DNA of 64,000 nt from Melampsora larici-populina 98AG31 (taxonomy: Eukaryota > Basidiomycota > Pucciniomycetes > Pucciniales > Melampsoraceae): assembly GCF_000204055.1 (NCBI RefSeq), contig NW_006768871.1, forward strand, positions 69,617 through 133,616, read 5' to 3'. The position numbers and the translations under genes are program-made. Positions within the stretch are counted from its first letter, which is position 1, and the number at the start of each line of letters is the position of its first letter. The notes under the pieces are model-generated. The model was not told where the DNA came from and ran no database searches. It saw only the letters and a list, made by a program, of their open reading frames with translations. Below, piece after piece: positions 46,246 through 56,437 of this stretch.

Positions 46246-48480
46246 TTACTGCTGTCTACCTCCATTTCCAGGCTTCTTCCTCTTGTCTCGCCGCGGGCTA
46301 CGGCTTCTCGACCTGCTGCGTCTCCTGTAGCCACCCCGGTCTTCCCTTTCACGCTCTCTACCTCTGTAAGGGTCATCTTCCCTATAACGGTAAGGACCCC
46401 CGCTTTGGAATTGCCTCCCTCCTGACAAGTTCATGCTCCTCTTTGCCTCCCTCTTCTGTTCATACAACAGTAGCTTCCACTCAGCGGACGGAATCCAATC
46501 CCCCTCCCTTCTTAGAGCGCTGGGTTCCCTAGGTTTTGGTTTCACATATGCGCCAGACTCGGTCGTGACTTTCTTTGTGGATGACGTCGATGTTGACGGT
46601 GTTGATCGTGGGAGGCCAGTTAAGGGGTTTAGGTGAGCTAGTGGGCCGCATGGTGCGTACGGGTTCGTGCGATAAGCCCTCTCATTGAGGGAGTCTGCTG
46701 TGACTTTTGCCTCATCAAAAATTCAAGACTGAAGGCTGCTGAAATTCTTGATTTTGTTATCGATCGTTTCTCTCATCACCCCCTGCCTGATCCTTCGACA
46801 GTATCTTAATGCGATCATCCAACCGTACGCCTCTCTCAGCTCCATTACCACGTTCCTGTGGCCTTTGAATCGCTCGGCCAAAGTCGTCCAACCCTCAGCC
46901 ACCACATACTTGATGAACAATCCCATACCGTCTATCCACTCCTCAAACTGCATTGTCAGTTCTTCTGGAGGTGGTGCGCCTCCGTACACGCGCAGGGAGG
47001 CTGCCCCGTCGTCTATCTTGGCCTCTGTTGGTGCCTTACGGCGACTCCACTCCTGTTGGTCGTCGAGTAGAAAAATTCGGTTAAATACGGTGAGTGGGAT
47101 ATACGACTTGAAAGTTTGGAGCCAGTGAGTGAGCACAGGTGACAGGGGGGTCAACCCTTTTTCCATTTTGTCGCTAGGATCAGCCACCAAGTATCGACTG
47201 TTCTCTACTACATCGCCGTTCTTCAGTACCAGTCGACCTCGTTTGGACGCCATCAGGAGTTTCACCTGGGCTTCTTCCGTCAGGTCTTGATCGTTGTTGG
47301 TCGTGTCGGAAGGGGGGCTACCTGCTTGTTGACTAGGGGGTTCGACTGGATCACGAATGTGTGAGTTGGAGGGGTGAGTGTGATGGGTTTGGTGGTGATA
47401 CTCGGGTACTGATGCTTCCTGTGTCGCCAATGGCTGTTGCGTCGTTGGGTTGGTCGCCGGAAGATTCGCTGCTTGCCTTGCACGCTTGGCCAGGGGCATG
47501 TCGCTTAGGTCGTCTGTGCTCCAAGACGGGTCCTCTTGGATAAACTGCCGTGGTCGGGGTCGCGGTATCCCACTCCCGCTTGCGATAGGTTGATTACTAC
47601 CACTAGCGACTGGTCCAGTTGCCTGTGTATGGCTCTGGCTTGTTGTTCCGTGGGCCAATGCCATCAGGTGTTCAAGCAAAGCTTGGCCTTCAGCATATTT
47701 GCCTTCCTCGTACAGTTGCGTAACCCGCACATTGGGATCTGCCGAGAACGCACGACCTGTTCCCAGACGTGGTGGAATAGGGTTGAATGTTTGTCAGGTT
47801 CTTTTCACTCGGTGGTTTGTGGTCTGTTTCATTGCTGATTTCGACGCTCCCCCACCGCAGGGCTCCTGGAGCGTATCATCGTGTTCCCTTGGACACACGG
47901 CCACTCGCCCCGCCCTCCCTCCTAAGAGATCACAGAGGGCCTCCTGGGGGTCATCACAAGGTCCAATCCCATCATGGGTTCCTGGAGTTATCTTGTGCTC
48001 ATCCAAGATCGTGGAGGGGAGGTACTGGAGCGGTGCTGCAAGTGGGGGGGGGGAAGATAAAGGGAGTAGGAAGAAAAGATGATCCGTACCTGGTAAGTCT
48101 TCTCCCCGAGAGTTAGGATCTCTTGAGGCGGAGTCCTCTGATGATGGTGCGCTGCTATTTGCACGGCCTTTCCCCTTCTCTGGCGGAGCTTGCCACGACA
48201 CATCGTCTGCATCAGAGGGGATAAGTGGTCCGTCTACTAGGTGTTGCAGATCGACGACACTTGCTTCTTCGTCTTCTTCTGCGATGATGTCCATCCCATC
48301 GATGTCGGGGTCTGGTCCTCCAAGGGCTGGGTCGACGTGGTTGATGTTACCTGCCCAACTGCTATTCTGCTTTGGCAATGGTAGGGGGGGGCCTGGCGCC
48401 TGACCTGTTGCTAGTGATCTTGATCGTGTCATCCTGAGTTCCTCTGCTCTAATCGCTGCTTCATGTAATGCGTTGTTCAT
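46246..48480 (-). pseudogene. Ngaro Gag-like ORF with two in-frame TGA codons
   Basis: A single reading frame from MNNALHEAAIRAEELRMTRS to KKPGNGGRQQ, about 745 codons. It is interrupted only by TGA at 47794-47796 (after HRVKRT) and TGA at 46723-46725 (after SSLQS). Sequence on both sides of each stop continues in the same frame and looks coding (TFNPIPPRLGTGRAFSADP; IFDEAKVTADSLNERAY). The N-terminal third is acidic, the middle carries the likely capsid region (ALLEHLMALAHG), and the C-terminus is an RS-rich basic tail (YRRRSRSRSRSPRRDKRK) suited to RNA binding. No zinc knuckle. It could be decayed, or the stops could be read through. Confidence 0.8.
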
Positions 48481-48552
48481 TTCTACAGTCTTGTCTGTTA
48501 AGGCCTAGACTACTCAACTCTAATTTGATTTTTATAAATTAAGCTTGACTGT

Positions 48553-48769
48553 GTGCACAAAAAAGGGAGATCACCCGTATGTGATCGTGCAAAACTCTTG
48601 CTTGGGGATGACTGATCGTGAGAGAGATGGGTCGGCTGAGTAAAATTCTCGGGTGCGGTGTTGCATCTTCTCCAGATACACGCCTAGAGATTTCACCGAC
48701 CCACCTGTCACTCCCCGGCGCAAGATTTCATGGACGTCCGAACCACCTGTGTTATGGTGGTTCATCTCA
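48553..48769 (-). repeat. Ngaro 5' split repeat A1
   Basis: A 217-bp direct copy of 42456-42672 with a handful of substitutions. Its outer edge (48769/48770) marks the insertion point in the hAT transposase, followed by AGGAAGAATGG. Confidence 0.92.
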
Positions 48770-48872
48770 AGGAAGAATGGTAAGCCTTACACTGCAGACA
48801 TTATTCGGGTTCCCCAAGTGGGCAGGGAAAAATGATTGGGAGTATGATTTGTCATAAAATGGTCTATCACTC

Positions 48873-49329
48873 CACACCTGAGCCATAACACCCACACTAC
48901 ATATGTGTAGCAGGCTCAGTGAATATGTGGTTATCATGTACATACAGTTCTGCTCAGTTATCTGCTCATCAGGACAAGTTATTCATATGTAATACATGCT
49001 GTAACTTCTTTCAGATTGAAAAAAGCTTCCAAAAGATTGACTACATACACTGACTCAATGTTTTGGTGTGATCTCATCAACTCAACTGCATGTAACACAC
49101 TTTCTGTTACTAAGACATAGCTTCAACAATATTGCCTGAGCAGCTACAGAATTATATGTAGTGAATTTTTGGGAAAAAAAATTCAAAGTCGAAAAAGTTA
49201 CATGTGGTATAACATGTGATTTATTTATTCTGATGGGCAAAAAACTGAGCAGACCTGTATGTACATGATAGACAACTATTGACTTAGCTTGCTGCACATA
49301 TGTAGTGTGGGTGAAATGGCCCAGGTGTG
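48873..49329. mobile_element. fold-back MITE (457 bp) inside the hAT
   Basis: The arms, about 130 bp each, are inverted copies. The left starts CACACCTGAGCCATAACACC and the right ends with the reverse complement of a close variant, CACACCTGGGCCATTTCACC. The shared core includes CACTACATATGTG and TCATGTACATACAG. No clean target duplication was found. It lies in a non-coding gap between KNGK and GYFHQLEV of the transposase. Confidence 0.75.
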
Positions 49330-51319
49330 CAGTATTAGATTCTTTTATGAAAAACTGTACTATTAATCATTTTCCTCTGCCAAATTGGGGAAGTTGAATG
49401 ATGTTTACAGTGTTACGGATACTTCCACCAGCTTGAAGTTACCACCGCCGAGTGGGCTCAAGTTCAACGAATCAATGTGGAGCTTCAGGTAACTATCTTT
49501 ATATTATATCATACTATTTATTATCGTATTCTGTTGCTTATTTGATTTCTATTCAGGTTTTTCTTGCTACCACCAAGAAGATGGAAGGAGACGCGCCTAC
49601 TGGATGTATGGTCATCCCAGAATACGTTGAGCTTTGCCATAATTTACAGGAGAAAGTTAAAAAATTAAGCTCTAGCGATGCGGTATACCCCATTTTGGCA
49701 AAAATGCTGCAAAAGACATAGGAAGACCTTGACGAGGGCCTTGGCTGTGAGACATTGATCATGGCAAACCTCTTACACCCATTCTTTTGCCTCAAGTTTT
49801 TCCAGAAGTGGTTCAATGGAAAACTCGGCGCCGTTCCCATGAAAGCCGAGGCACTCTTACGTCGCATCTATTCAGAGTACCAAACTGCTTTGCCATCTCA
49901 CACTTCCGGAATTGCCAATGAAGCCACAACTACATCTAATTCATCTGCTCAGGAACAATCAAAGATCTTTCATGAAGATTCCAATGAAGCCGATGAACCA
50001 GCTGGCGCTATTGACAACTCTTTGGACAACTACACTTGAATGGCTGACAAGATGCGCTCAAAAGATTACGATCTGGGTGATCCAAAGGCGGGTCTGTTAT
50101 GGTGGTCGGTAAGCACTTTATTTCAACATTCATTTTCAAGAATTGATTTGATGGTATGTGATTTAGTACTGATTGTTATAGTACATATCCAGCGTCACGA
50201 GAAACACTATAGAACTCTCGCAACCATGGCGCGCGACTACTTGGCTACAACTGGATCATCCTGCGCAGCTGGTAGGATATTTTTGTGCGTGGCGGATGTC
50301 TGTGCTAGTGATTGAGGTAGCCTGCTTGCACGCACCATTGAGGCCTTGGTTTCAAGCCGGTTATGGTTACAAGAAGGCGTTGATTTGGGGGTTGAATATG
50401 TATGCAGAGCTGACTGCTGTGCTGAAGAGCTTAGGTGTAGCCTTGGATTGAATTGATCATCTTAACTTTCGTACAATTTTTTTTCTCATGACCGTAGTAA
50501 TGTCTCTTATACTCTGATTTCCAACAATCTATTGAATAGTAGTCTCTATCGTACCTTTTATTTCTATATTACAATGTCATGAACAGAATTAAAGATGTTT
50601 TTCTTGGTAATTTGCCCTGTTGCGGCTGGTGTGTTGCTGCAGCGTCACGGCTGGTTGCTGGCGCAACCTTTAGTACTGTTGCGCGACTGCACAAAGTTGC
50701 GCTGCTCTGAGGTGGGATTTGGTGTTGCGGTTTGGAACGCAACACTGCACATGTTGTGGTCTTTTGTCACGTGTTGTGGTGTGACGCAGCAAAAAAATGC
50801 TTCGTTGTGTCGCTGGCGCAGGGTTGTCTTAATCAGTAAATTATAAGACTGAAAAAAGTGTGTTTCTGCCAATAATTGCATACTAGCTAAGTTTGGCGGC
50901 GGGCGCCGCACTGTTAATACTTTCTTGTGCTTTGTGCTTTGTGTATCACATTGGACTACTGTAAGATATTGTCTGCATATGATTTTACAGTGTGTCATTT
51001 TCACACTTGGTGTTGAAGAACCTAATCCAGCAGATTTATATATTATGAGACTGTTTTGTAGATTTGTGATATACAGTACAATTGGCACCTTGACTTGATA
51101 GTGAATTAATTTCTGATCTTGGGAGGATACCTAAAATTGATCAATTCAGAGTGAAGACAGAAGTCTGGATATTTTATGTGGAGTGTGATGCTAAAGGGCC
51201 AAAATGGCCATTTTGTGCGTGACTGGTTGATAGATGCCATTGAAAGATGTTGCAAGACAATTGGTCCAATGCATAATCACTATACTTGCAGCTCTTTGCA
51301 TAATTGATGAGTTTGAAGA

Positions 51320-51535
51320 AAAAAAAACCTCGAGTTTTCAAATAAAAAACCTTGAGTTTTTTCAAAAAGTGACCAAGTTTTGTCAAAAAGCTGCTGAGTT
51401 TTTCAAAAAGTCAGTGAGTTTTTTTGGAAACCTGGCTCAGTAATTCTAAAAGAGAAAGAGCTCACTCAGTTTTTGAGAAACTCAATGAGTTTTTGAAAAA
51501 AACTCGCAGGTTTTTTTGAAAACTCAATTGTTTTC
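51320..51535. repeat. degenerate short tandem repeats
   Basis: About ten imperfect units of (TGAGTTTTTxxAAAAA) with interspersed variation. It is partly self-complementary because T- and A-runs alternate. Origin unknown. Confidence 0.6.
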
Positions 51536-51601
51536 TCTTTTTCCAAAGTCATCAATTCTGTAAGGGGCTGTACATACAAAGAGTTTGATGTGATACATCC
51601 T

Positions 51602-51647
51602 TCCCTAATCCTAACTGCAACCCTAATCCTTACCCTAACCCCTAACC
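51602..51647. repeat. interstitial telomere-like repeats
   Basis: Several imperfect CCCTAA/CCTAACC units in 46 nt (TCCCTAATCCTAACTGCAA and onward). TTAGGG is the common fungal telomere unit, so this may be a healed break or an old telomere scar, or chance enrichment. Confidence 0.5.
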
Positions 51648-52212
51648 AGATTGTACAATTCCTGAACAGTCAGTCACCCTTTTTGGAATTGGATATCTCC
51701 TGTTCTCCAATAATTAACTTCCTCAATTCAAGTAGAAATCATATTTCAATCTGCACCTACTTTGTTTCAATATTAACTAGCCATTTGGGGGCGGCGGGCG
51801 CCGCTCTCATTCAGAACTCCCAATTCATCCTGATGTCAAAATTTCATAGATTGAGCAAAGCGCAAAACCAAACCTGGCTCGCAGCGCTGCGCAGCGCTGC
51901 AAGCCGTATTTTGGGAAGCGCAGCTAAAATCAAACTTGCTCTGGGGAGGTAACTATAAGCGCAGCTCAAAAGAAATCTCACGGGAAAATCTCAACGAAAA
52001 GCGAAATTTACGCCCAGCAGCGCTTCGCAGCGCTGCAGGCAAAAAAGAAGCGATTTTTTTTTCGCAAATGAAATAGATTTTATTGATAAAAAGATACGTG
52101 AAAGAGTGTTAAGAAAGGTAAAACAAAAGGCAGTAAACAATTTAAAAGAGCGTAAAGAAAGTTAAATCAAATAAAGTTGAATGAAATAAAAAAAATAAGT
52201 GAAACAAAGATA

Positions 52213-55200
52213 TTAGAAGTGAGACTGTCTAGTCTTCTTTTTGATAGCCTTCTTTCCAAACTCAAGAACCTTGCCAACTTCACCAAAGTCTCCAGTAAAA
52301 GGTACCCCTTCAGTTGCCCAGATTTTACCACTAACCGTCATCTCAATCATTCGAGGAACCAACCCACCACGTTCAGCTGTGCAGACTTGACCAGCGATTG
52401 AGAACGATCGCTCGGGCGCAGCTGAGGCCGCAGGCGTTGCTAAGTAATCTTGAGCCAGTGTCGATAATACGGGATATTTCCCAGCATGAGTCTGTGAATG
52501 AATCACACAAGAGATAAGTAGAGTATAATGTGGTTTAAAAAAGAATCAGTGGGTCGATTACTCACCTTCCACCAATCCAAAGCACATTGAGGCTCATTCA
52601 TGTCAGGAGAAGCCATCAGGTCGATACCTTGAAGGTATCTCTCGAGTTCATTCAGTTTGCTGGATGTCACAACTTCTTTATAAAAATTCAGAAAGTCGTT
52701 GGAAGCCGCTTCATCTGATGTGTTGGTTGGAGGAGGGCTGCTAGCAGTGCTTGTTTGTTGAAGTCGAAGATCAGGGGAATCACGTTGAGTAGTGAACACT
52801 GACTCTAATAGGTCTTCGGCTCGTCTGTGGTGGTTAGAATCATTTCCGAAGGCGTGTGAAAAAAACTTGACTCGTAATGCAGGGTGAAAGATGGCCGCTA
52901 AAACTAATGTATCACACTCTAATGCTTCCTCCAGATAACTCTTAATCTTACTTAACATCACATCCACCATCGGGTATAGTGGATCATTCTCGTGCATCTT
53001 CTTTAATTGAGTTTCCATTGAAGATTTCAGCTGCACATACTTAACTAGGACCATACAGCCAGTGGGTTTGTCACCCTCCATCTCTCGAGTCAATATCTTG
53101 TATGGCTGTGAGATAGTGATGAGAGCATTAGTAAAAAAGTTAAAACAAAAGCGAAAGATCAAATGAGAGAAAGCAGGGAGGAATTTGAACACTTTGAATG
53201 GACACTTACAGTGAGAATATCTAAGATGTCCCTCATAGCTTGCCAATCTGCCACTGAGAATATCATCTCTTCGAAATAGCCATGCTTTTTACCATCTTTC
53301 CTTGGACGTCGCTTCTTTGAGTGTACTTCAGCTAAATCTTCTTTCATCACAGTGTTGATCAGCTGAAGTAAATGTCATTGTTCAGTATTGAATCTATACA
53401 CATCGAGTTTGGAAAAGAAAACATGCTAACTTACATGCCGAGCTTCCCACATTCGCTCCCAACGCTCGGCGCAAATACCCCACCGAATACCATGCCCTGA
53501 CAAAAGGACTTTGAGCTTGGGTAATCCTTCTGAAGTACGTTGAGTATTGGCTATATCTCGGCGCCGATTGAAATCAGCCCGATGAGCGCTTGACCGAGTG
53601 ATTTTCTTATTGACCGTGTCCATCTTGAAAAAGAACAATCAAAACATTTGAAAAATTAACAATAGAAATTCTAAATAGAAAGAAGAAAACATTAAACTCA
53701 CATCCTTAGTTAGTTGCTTCATGTAAGTATCACCTAGAAGGTACGCAGCTTGGCGGCTGCAATAATAACCGGGCTCGTCTTCTTGCTCGGTATCTTCTTC
53801 ATCTTGATCAGGATTTGATTCAGCGTCATTGGAAGCAACACTCTCCAATTCGTCACTAGCTTCATCATATGATTCTTCAGTACTTTCAAGTTGATCGGCG
53901 GCTGATGGGTCCTCTTCTTCGTTGATAACGGCCATAAGCTCAACTTGAGGAAACCTGCCTAACGCGCTATGTCGGATACACGATGGTTTCATTCCAAGGG
54001 CATCGAGTCCAGCTTTGACAATCAAGCCCATCTTATGGCAGAAACACCGAACCGACATTTCTTTGGGCTTCCAACTGAAAAGGTGTCCTGATTTCAGGCC
54101 TTTGTCGTATAGTTGTTGATGCATTTCACGACCGAGTGTGAAATTATTGCTTCCTGAATCAGATACATTCGCGAGCATGTGAGATTTGTCATTATGTCAG
54201 TACATCAAAATAACACAATACGAAGTGAAGTGAAATAAAAAGAAAAGAAAAATATGAAAGAGATTGGAAAAGCGTATCTTTTGATATAAGTTGTTTTTCT
54301 TCAATATAGCCACCATTGGCTCGGCGAGCATTGAACCCTTGTGATGCCATGCAACGAGTTTGAAACTCAAGTGTCGCACGACAAACTTCCAGTCATTTGT
54401 AACAAAAGACACTGATGCGCCAATGAAAGCATGAAGGTTACCTTTAACGGTCCAAACATCTTGGATCAAGCAAAACTTGCTATTCAGGTCCTGTCAAAGA
54501 GAAAGTCACAGGAAAGATTAACTCATCAGTATTCAGTGAATATTGTAATTGAAATAAAATAAACAAACCTTGAGCTCTTTATCGATCACCGAGCTCCGAA
54601 GCGATAGATACAAACGCTTGGCTTCATCGGCCACCCACTTTCGGCCAAACACTCGTGCATCGGGTCGTAACCAATAAAATATGGCCTTAAGCATTGGATC
54701 ATCAATTCGGGTGAAAGGTAGAGCTTGTGAAACTTGCCACACCGCGAGGCTTTGGTTGAGGGTTTGGTTGGAAAACATCGGTGCCGGGGTGATAAAAGAC
54801 TCCAGTCCTCCTTGATGACCTTCCTGGCGACGCTGAATACGGAGTTCGGAAACTGTCGGAGGAAGTTTCGCACCGGCCGCAATGGCCTGTTGCCGACGAG
54901 GACATCCAGCACCAGACTTCCCAGGTGCGTTGCTGCCATCTCGATGAACTTTGAGGTTCGATCGTGAGCTTCCACTGATGCGGACTACCTTGCCACAAAA
55001 CCAACAAGTGTAAGAAAAACCTGGGCCGTCAGGTGGCTGCAAAGAACATCAATATCAGCCATCGGATAGGAAATTCATAGAGGAAAGAAATAACACATAC
55101 ATCGGGCACTCCTTCTTTGCTAACTCCATGTACGGGGTTTTCAAAATGATCATATGGAGAGCTGTATTCAGGCTCAGGGGGCTGATTGCGCTTTCGTTTT

Positions 55201-55856
55201 CGGATCCGTTCGTTATCTTCATCTGAGTCCTGTGCTAGGTCAACTCTTGGTCGTGCCAATGGTTCCTACAGAGTTTCAAAAAAACAGTAAGTTTATAGTA
55301 TACAATGATGAGATTAAAGTGAAATGAATACATACAACATTAGCACCACTTTGACTCTTCTGAGCCCTTGATTGGCGTGGGCGATTTACTGAGTTGCCTA
55401 TCTCGACCTCTGAGACCGAGACAGAACATTCTCGGTTTCGATTTCGGTTTTGGTTTGAAGTGCCTGTGCCCTAAACAACATATAGCAGTGAAAAGGAAGT
55501 GAGAAAGGGAAAAGATGAGAATAAAAAGAAACAAAGCATTAAAAAGAAACAAAGCAGTAGTGACTTACACGGAACAACGAAACCAAGTCACGACCCTGTT
55601 CGCCGAGATCTAGGCCTCCAGGTAGAGAGGCTGAACGCTCTCGACGCCGATGAACATGTTCATCTCTAACGTCTCGGCCTAATCCTAAATCAACTAGGCC
55701 ACAACGAGAGTCAGAAGAGGGAATGATCATGCCTGGTTCTCGTCTCGCTGGGGTGACTACGCGAGACGAGCGGCGGGGTTGAGTGACAGGTTCTTTGTCG
55801 GTCTCGTAGCCCGAAGACACAAATGAGGTAAGGGTAGGTTGCTTAGACTTAGACAT
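52213..55856 (-). CDS. hAT transposase (967 residues, ten exons, no disruption)
   Basis: Exons: 55569-55856, 55339-55470, 55101-55265, 54569-55036, 54278-54490, 53702-54178, 53435-53623, 53210-53362, 52566-53105 and 52213-52491. Every exon is a multiple of three, so all introns are phase 0, and total length is 2904 nt. It starts MSKSKQPTLTSFVSSG. A BED-like zinc finger (TCWFCGKVVRISGSSRSNLK, then H) opens exon 4. GRKWVADEAKRL and LVAWHHKGSMLAEPM follow. Catalytic-domain DSGSNN opens exon 6 and a long acidic insert follows. CFCHK, FSVADWQAMRDILDI and ECDTLVLAAIFHP come next. The hATC dimerisation domain is YPVLSTLAQDYLATPAAS / APERSFSIAG. Eight introns are GT-AG; intron 5 (54179-54277) reads AT-AC. 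The enzyme would excise and reinsert the element. Confidence 0.85.
54179..54277 (-). other. apparent AT-AC intron 5 of the hAT transposase
   Basis: Exon 5 ends NNLYQK and is followed by ATACGC with no GT nearby. Exon 6 starts MLANVSDSGSNN directly after TCTCAC. There is no usable AG before DSGSNN. A TACTGAC branch-like motif lies about 20 nt upstream of the AC. Confidence 0.6.
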
Positions 55857-56437
55857 GTTGATATTGGTAGATTGATTGAAGATCTAAGATTGATTAAGTT
55901 GTGGAATGGTGTGGGTGGAGGATATTGAATGATCGATAAGAAATTGATGAAACGGAGACAGAGAAAAATATCAGATCAACAAATTTGACACGAATGAGTC
56001 GATGAGAATGAAGACAGACTGGAAGCAGTACGTACCTTTATGTGATGGAGAGGTTGGTTGGTCCACCGTCCCAAAAATCGAAGCCACGGTATGTTGAGGC
56101 TGAGTGATATCGATCTGGATCTATTGTGGCATCGAAATTCAATATGAAACGACATCTGAAAAGAAGATATATCAGTTATATATCAGTTATTAGTCAATAT
56201 TAGCAATCATATGATGTTGTTGGACAGAATGGTGTGTTTCAATTGGCTGGATTTGTGGCTTGGTGCTCAGGTAATACCCCTGAGAACCACTAGCGGAAAA
56301 CGCAGCGCCCCCATATTGGGGGCCCCGAATGTCAGCTGGAGACGCAGCGCCCCGGGGCCGGGCTTCCCGGCCAACGGAGCGGCTACGCCTCGCGCTGCAC
56401 GCTTTCCTCTGCGCTGCAAGCCAGGTTTGGCAAAACC

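Larger units (their letters stand above)
42194..48769 (-). mobile_element. Ngaro-type tyrosine-recombinase retrotransposon (DIRS order)
   Basis: Element orientation is minus. Split direct repeats are complete: A1 (48769-48553), the ORFs, then B1 (42884-42671), A2 (42672-42456), a 48-bp gap and B2 (42407-42194). The A copies are 217 bp and the B copies 214 bp, each nearly identical. The gene order Gag, RT-RNase H, tyrosine recombinase is that of Ngaro. There is no LTR, integrase or target duplication. The element is visibly more GC-rich than its surroundings. It sits inside an exon of the hAT transposase, so it inserted after the hAT. Confidence 0.93.
39808..50430 (+). pseudogene. hAT transposase, interrupted
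   Basis: Segments align in order with the 52-56 kb hAT gene. There is a basic N-terminus from 39808, a zinc-finger-like exon (CLFCEHDH, VNCDGSTATGG) and FYLRREAKLYGRKWVAGEAK (to 40951). Then come VVAWHHHGPWLAEPIVHLL (to 41241) and, after an apparent AT-AC intron, TTDSGSNNKTMAAKMH with an acidic block. VINQLCKDDLDRV precedes the Ngaro junction. After it come GYFHQLEVTTAEWAQV (49413), MEGDAPTGCMVIPEY, and a C-terminal hATC-like MARDYLATTGSSCAAGRIF (50226). Stops are present, for example in MH*QFK (41371) and LQKT*EDL (49719). A 62-bp tandem duplication near 40380-40500 also lies inside. Confidence 0.85.
39185..50826 (+). mobile_element. hAT DNA transposon split by nested insertions
   Basis: The left end AACCCTGGGCCAGCAACGCA (39185) is matched in reverse at the right end (GCTGGCGCAGGGTTG ending 50826). 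The 8-bp target duplication TCTTAATC is seen at 39177-39184 and 50827-50834, over 11.6 kb apart. Subterminal DNA on both sides is rich in TTGCGGT/CGCAAC motifs. The transposase reads on the plus strand and is interrupted by a Ngaro retrotransposon (42194-48769) and a fold-back MITE (48873-49329). Without these it would be about 4.6 kb, the same size as the intact relative at 51870. Confidence 0.92.
50835..51861. other. spacer between two hAT elements; repeats only
   Basis: Contains degenerate repeats of a GAGTTTTTCAAAAA-type unit (51320-51535), a telomere-like tract (51602-51647) and two GCGGCGGGCGCCGC hairpins. No gene supported. Confidence 0.5.
51870..56429 (-). mobile_element. hAT DNA transposon, apparently intact
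   Basis: The left end AAACCTGGCTCGCAGCGCTG (51870) matches the reverse complement of the right end (GCGCTGCAAGCCAGGTTTG ending 56429). It is flanked by the 8-bp duplication GCAAAACC at 51862-51869 and 56430-56437. Both subterminal regions are GC-rich, with many AGCGCT/GCAGCG motifs that may be transposase sites. The single gene inside has no stop or frameshift in the model below. Confidence 0.95.

Noticed and set aside
54179..54277. U12-type (minor spliceosome) intron
   Set aside because: The donor ATACGC does not match the ATATCCTT consensus and no TCCTTAAC branch site is visible; a U2-type AT-AC intron fits better.
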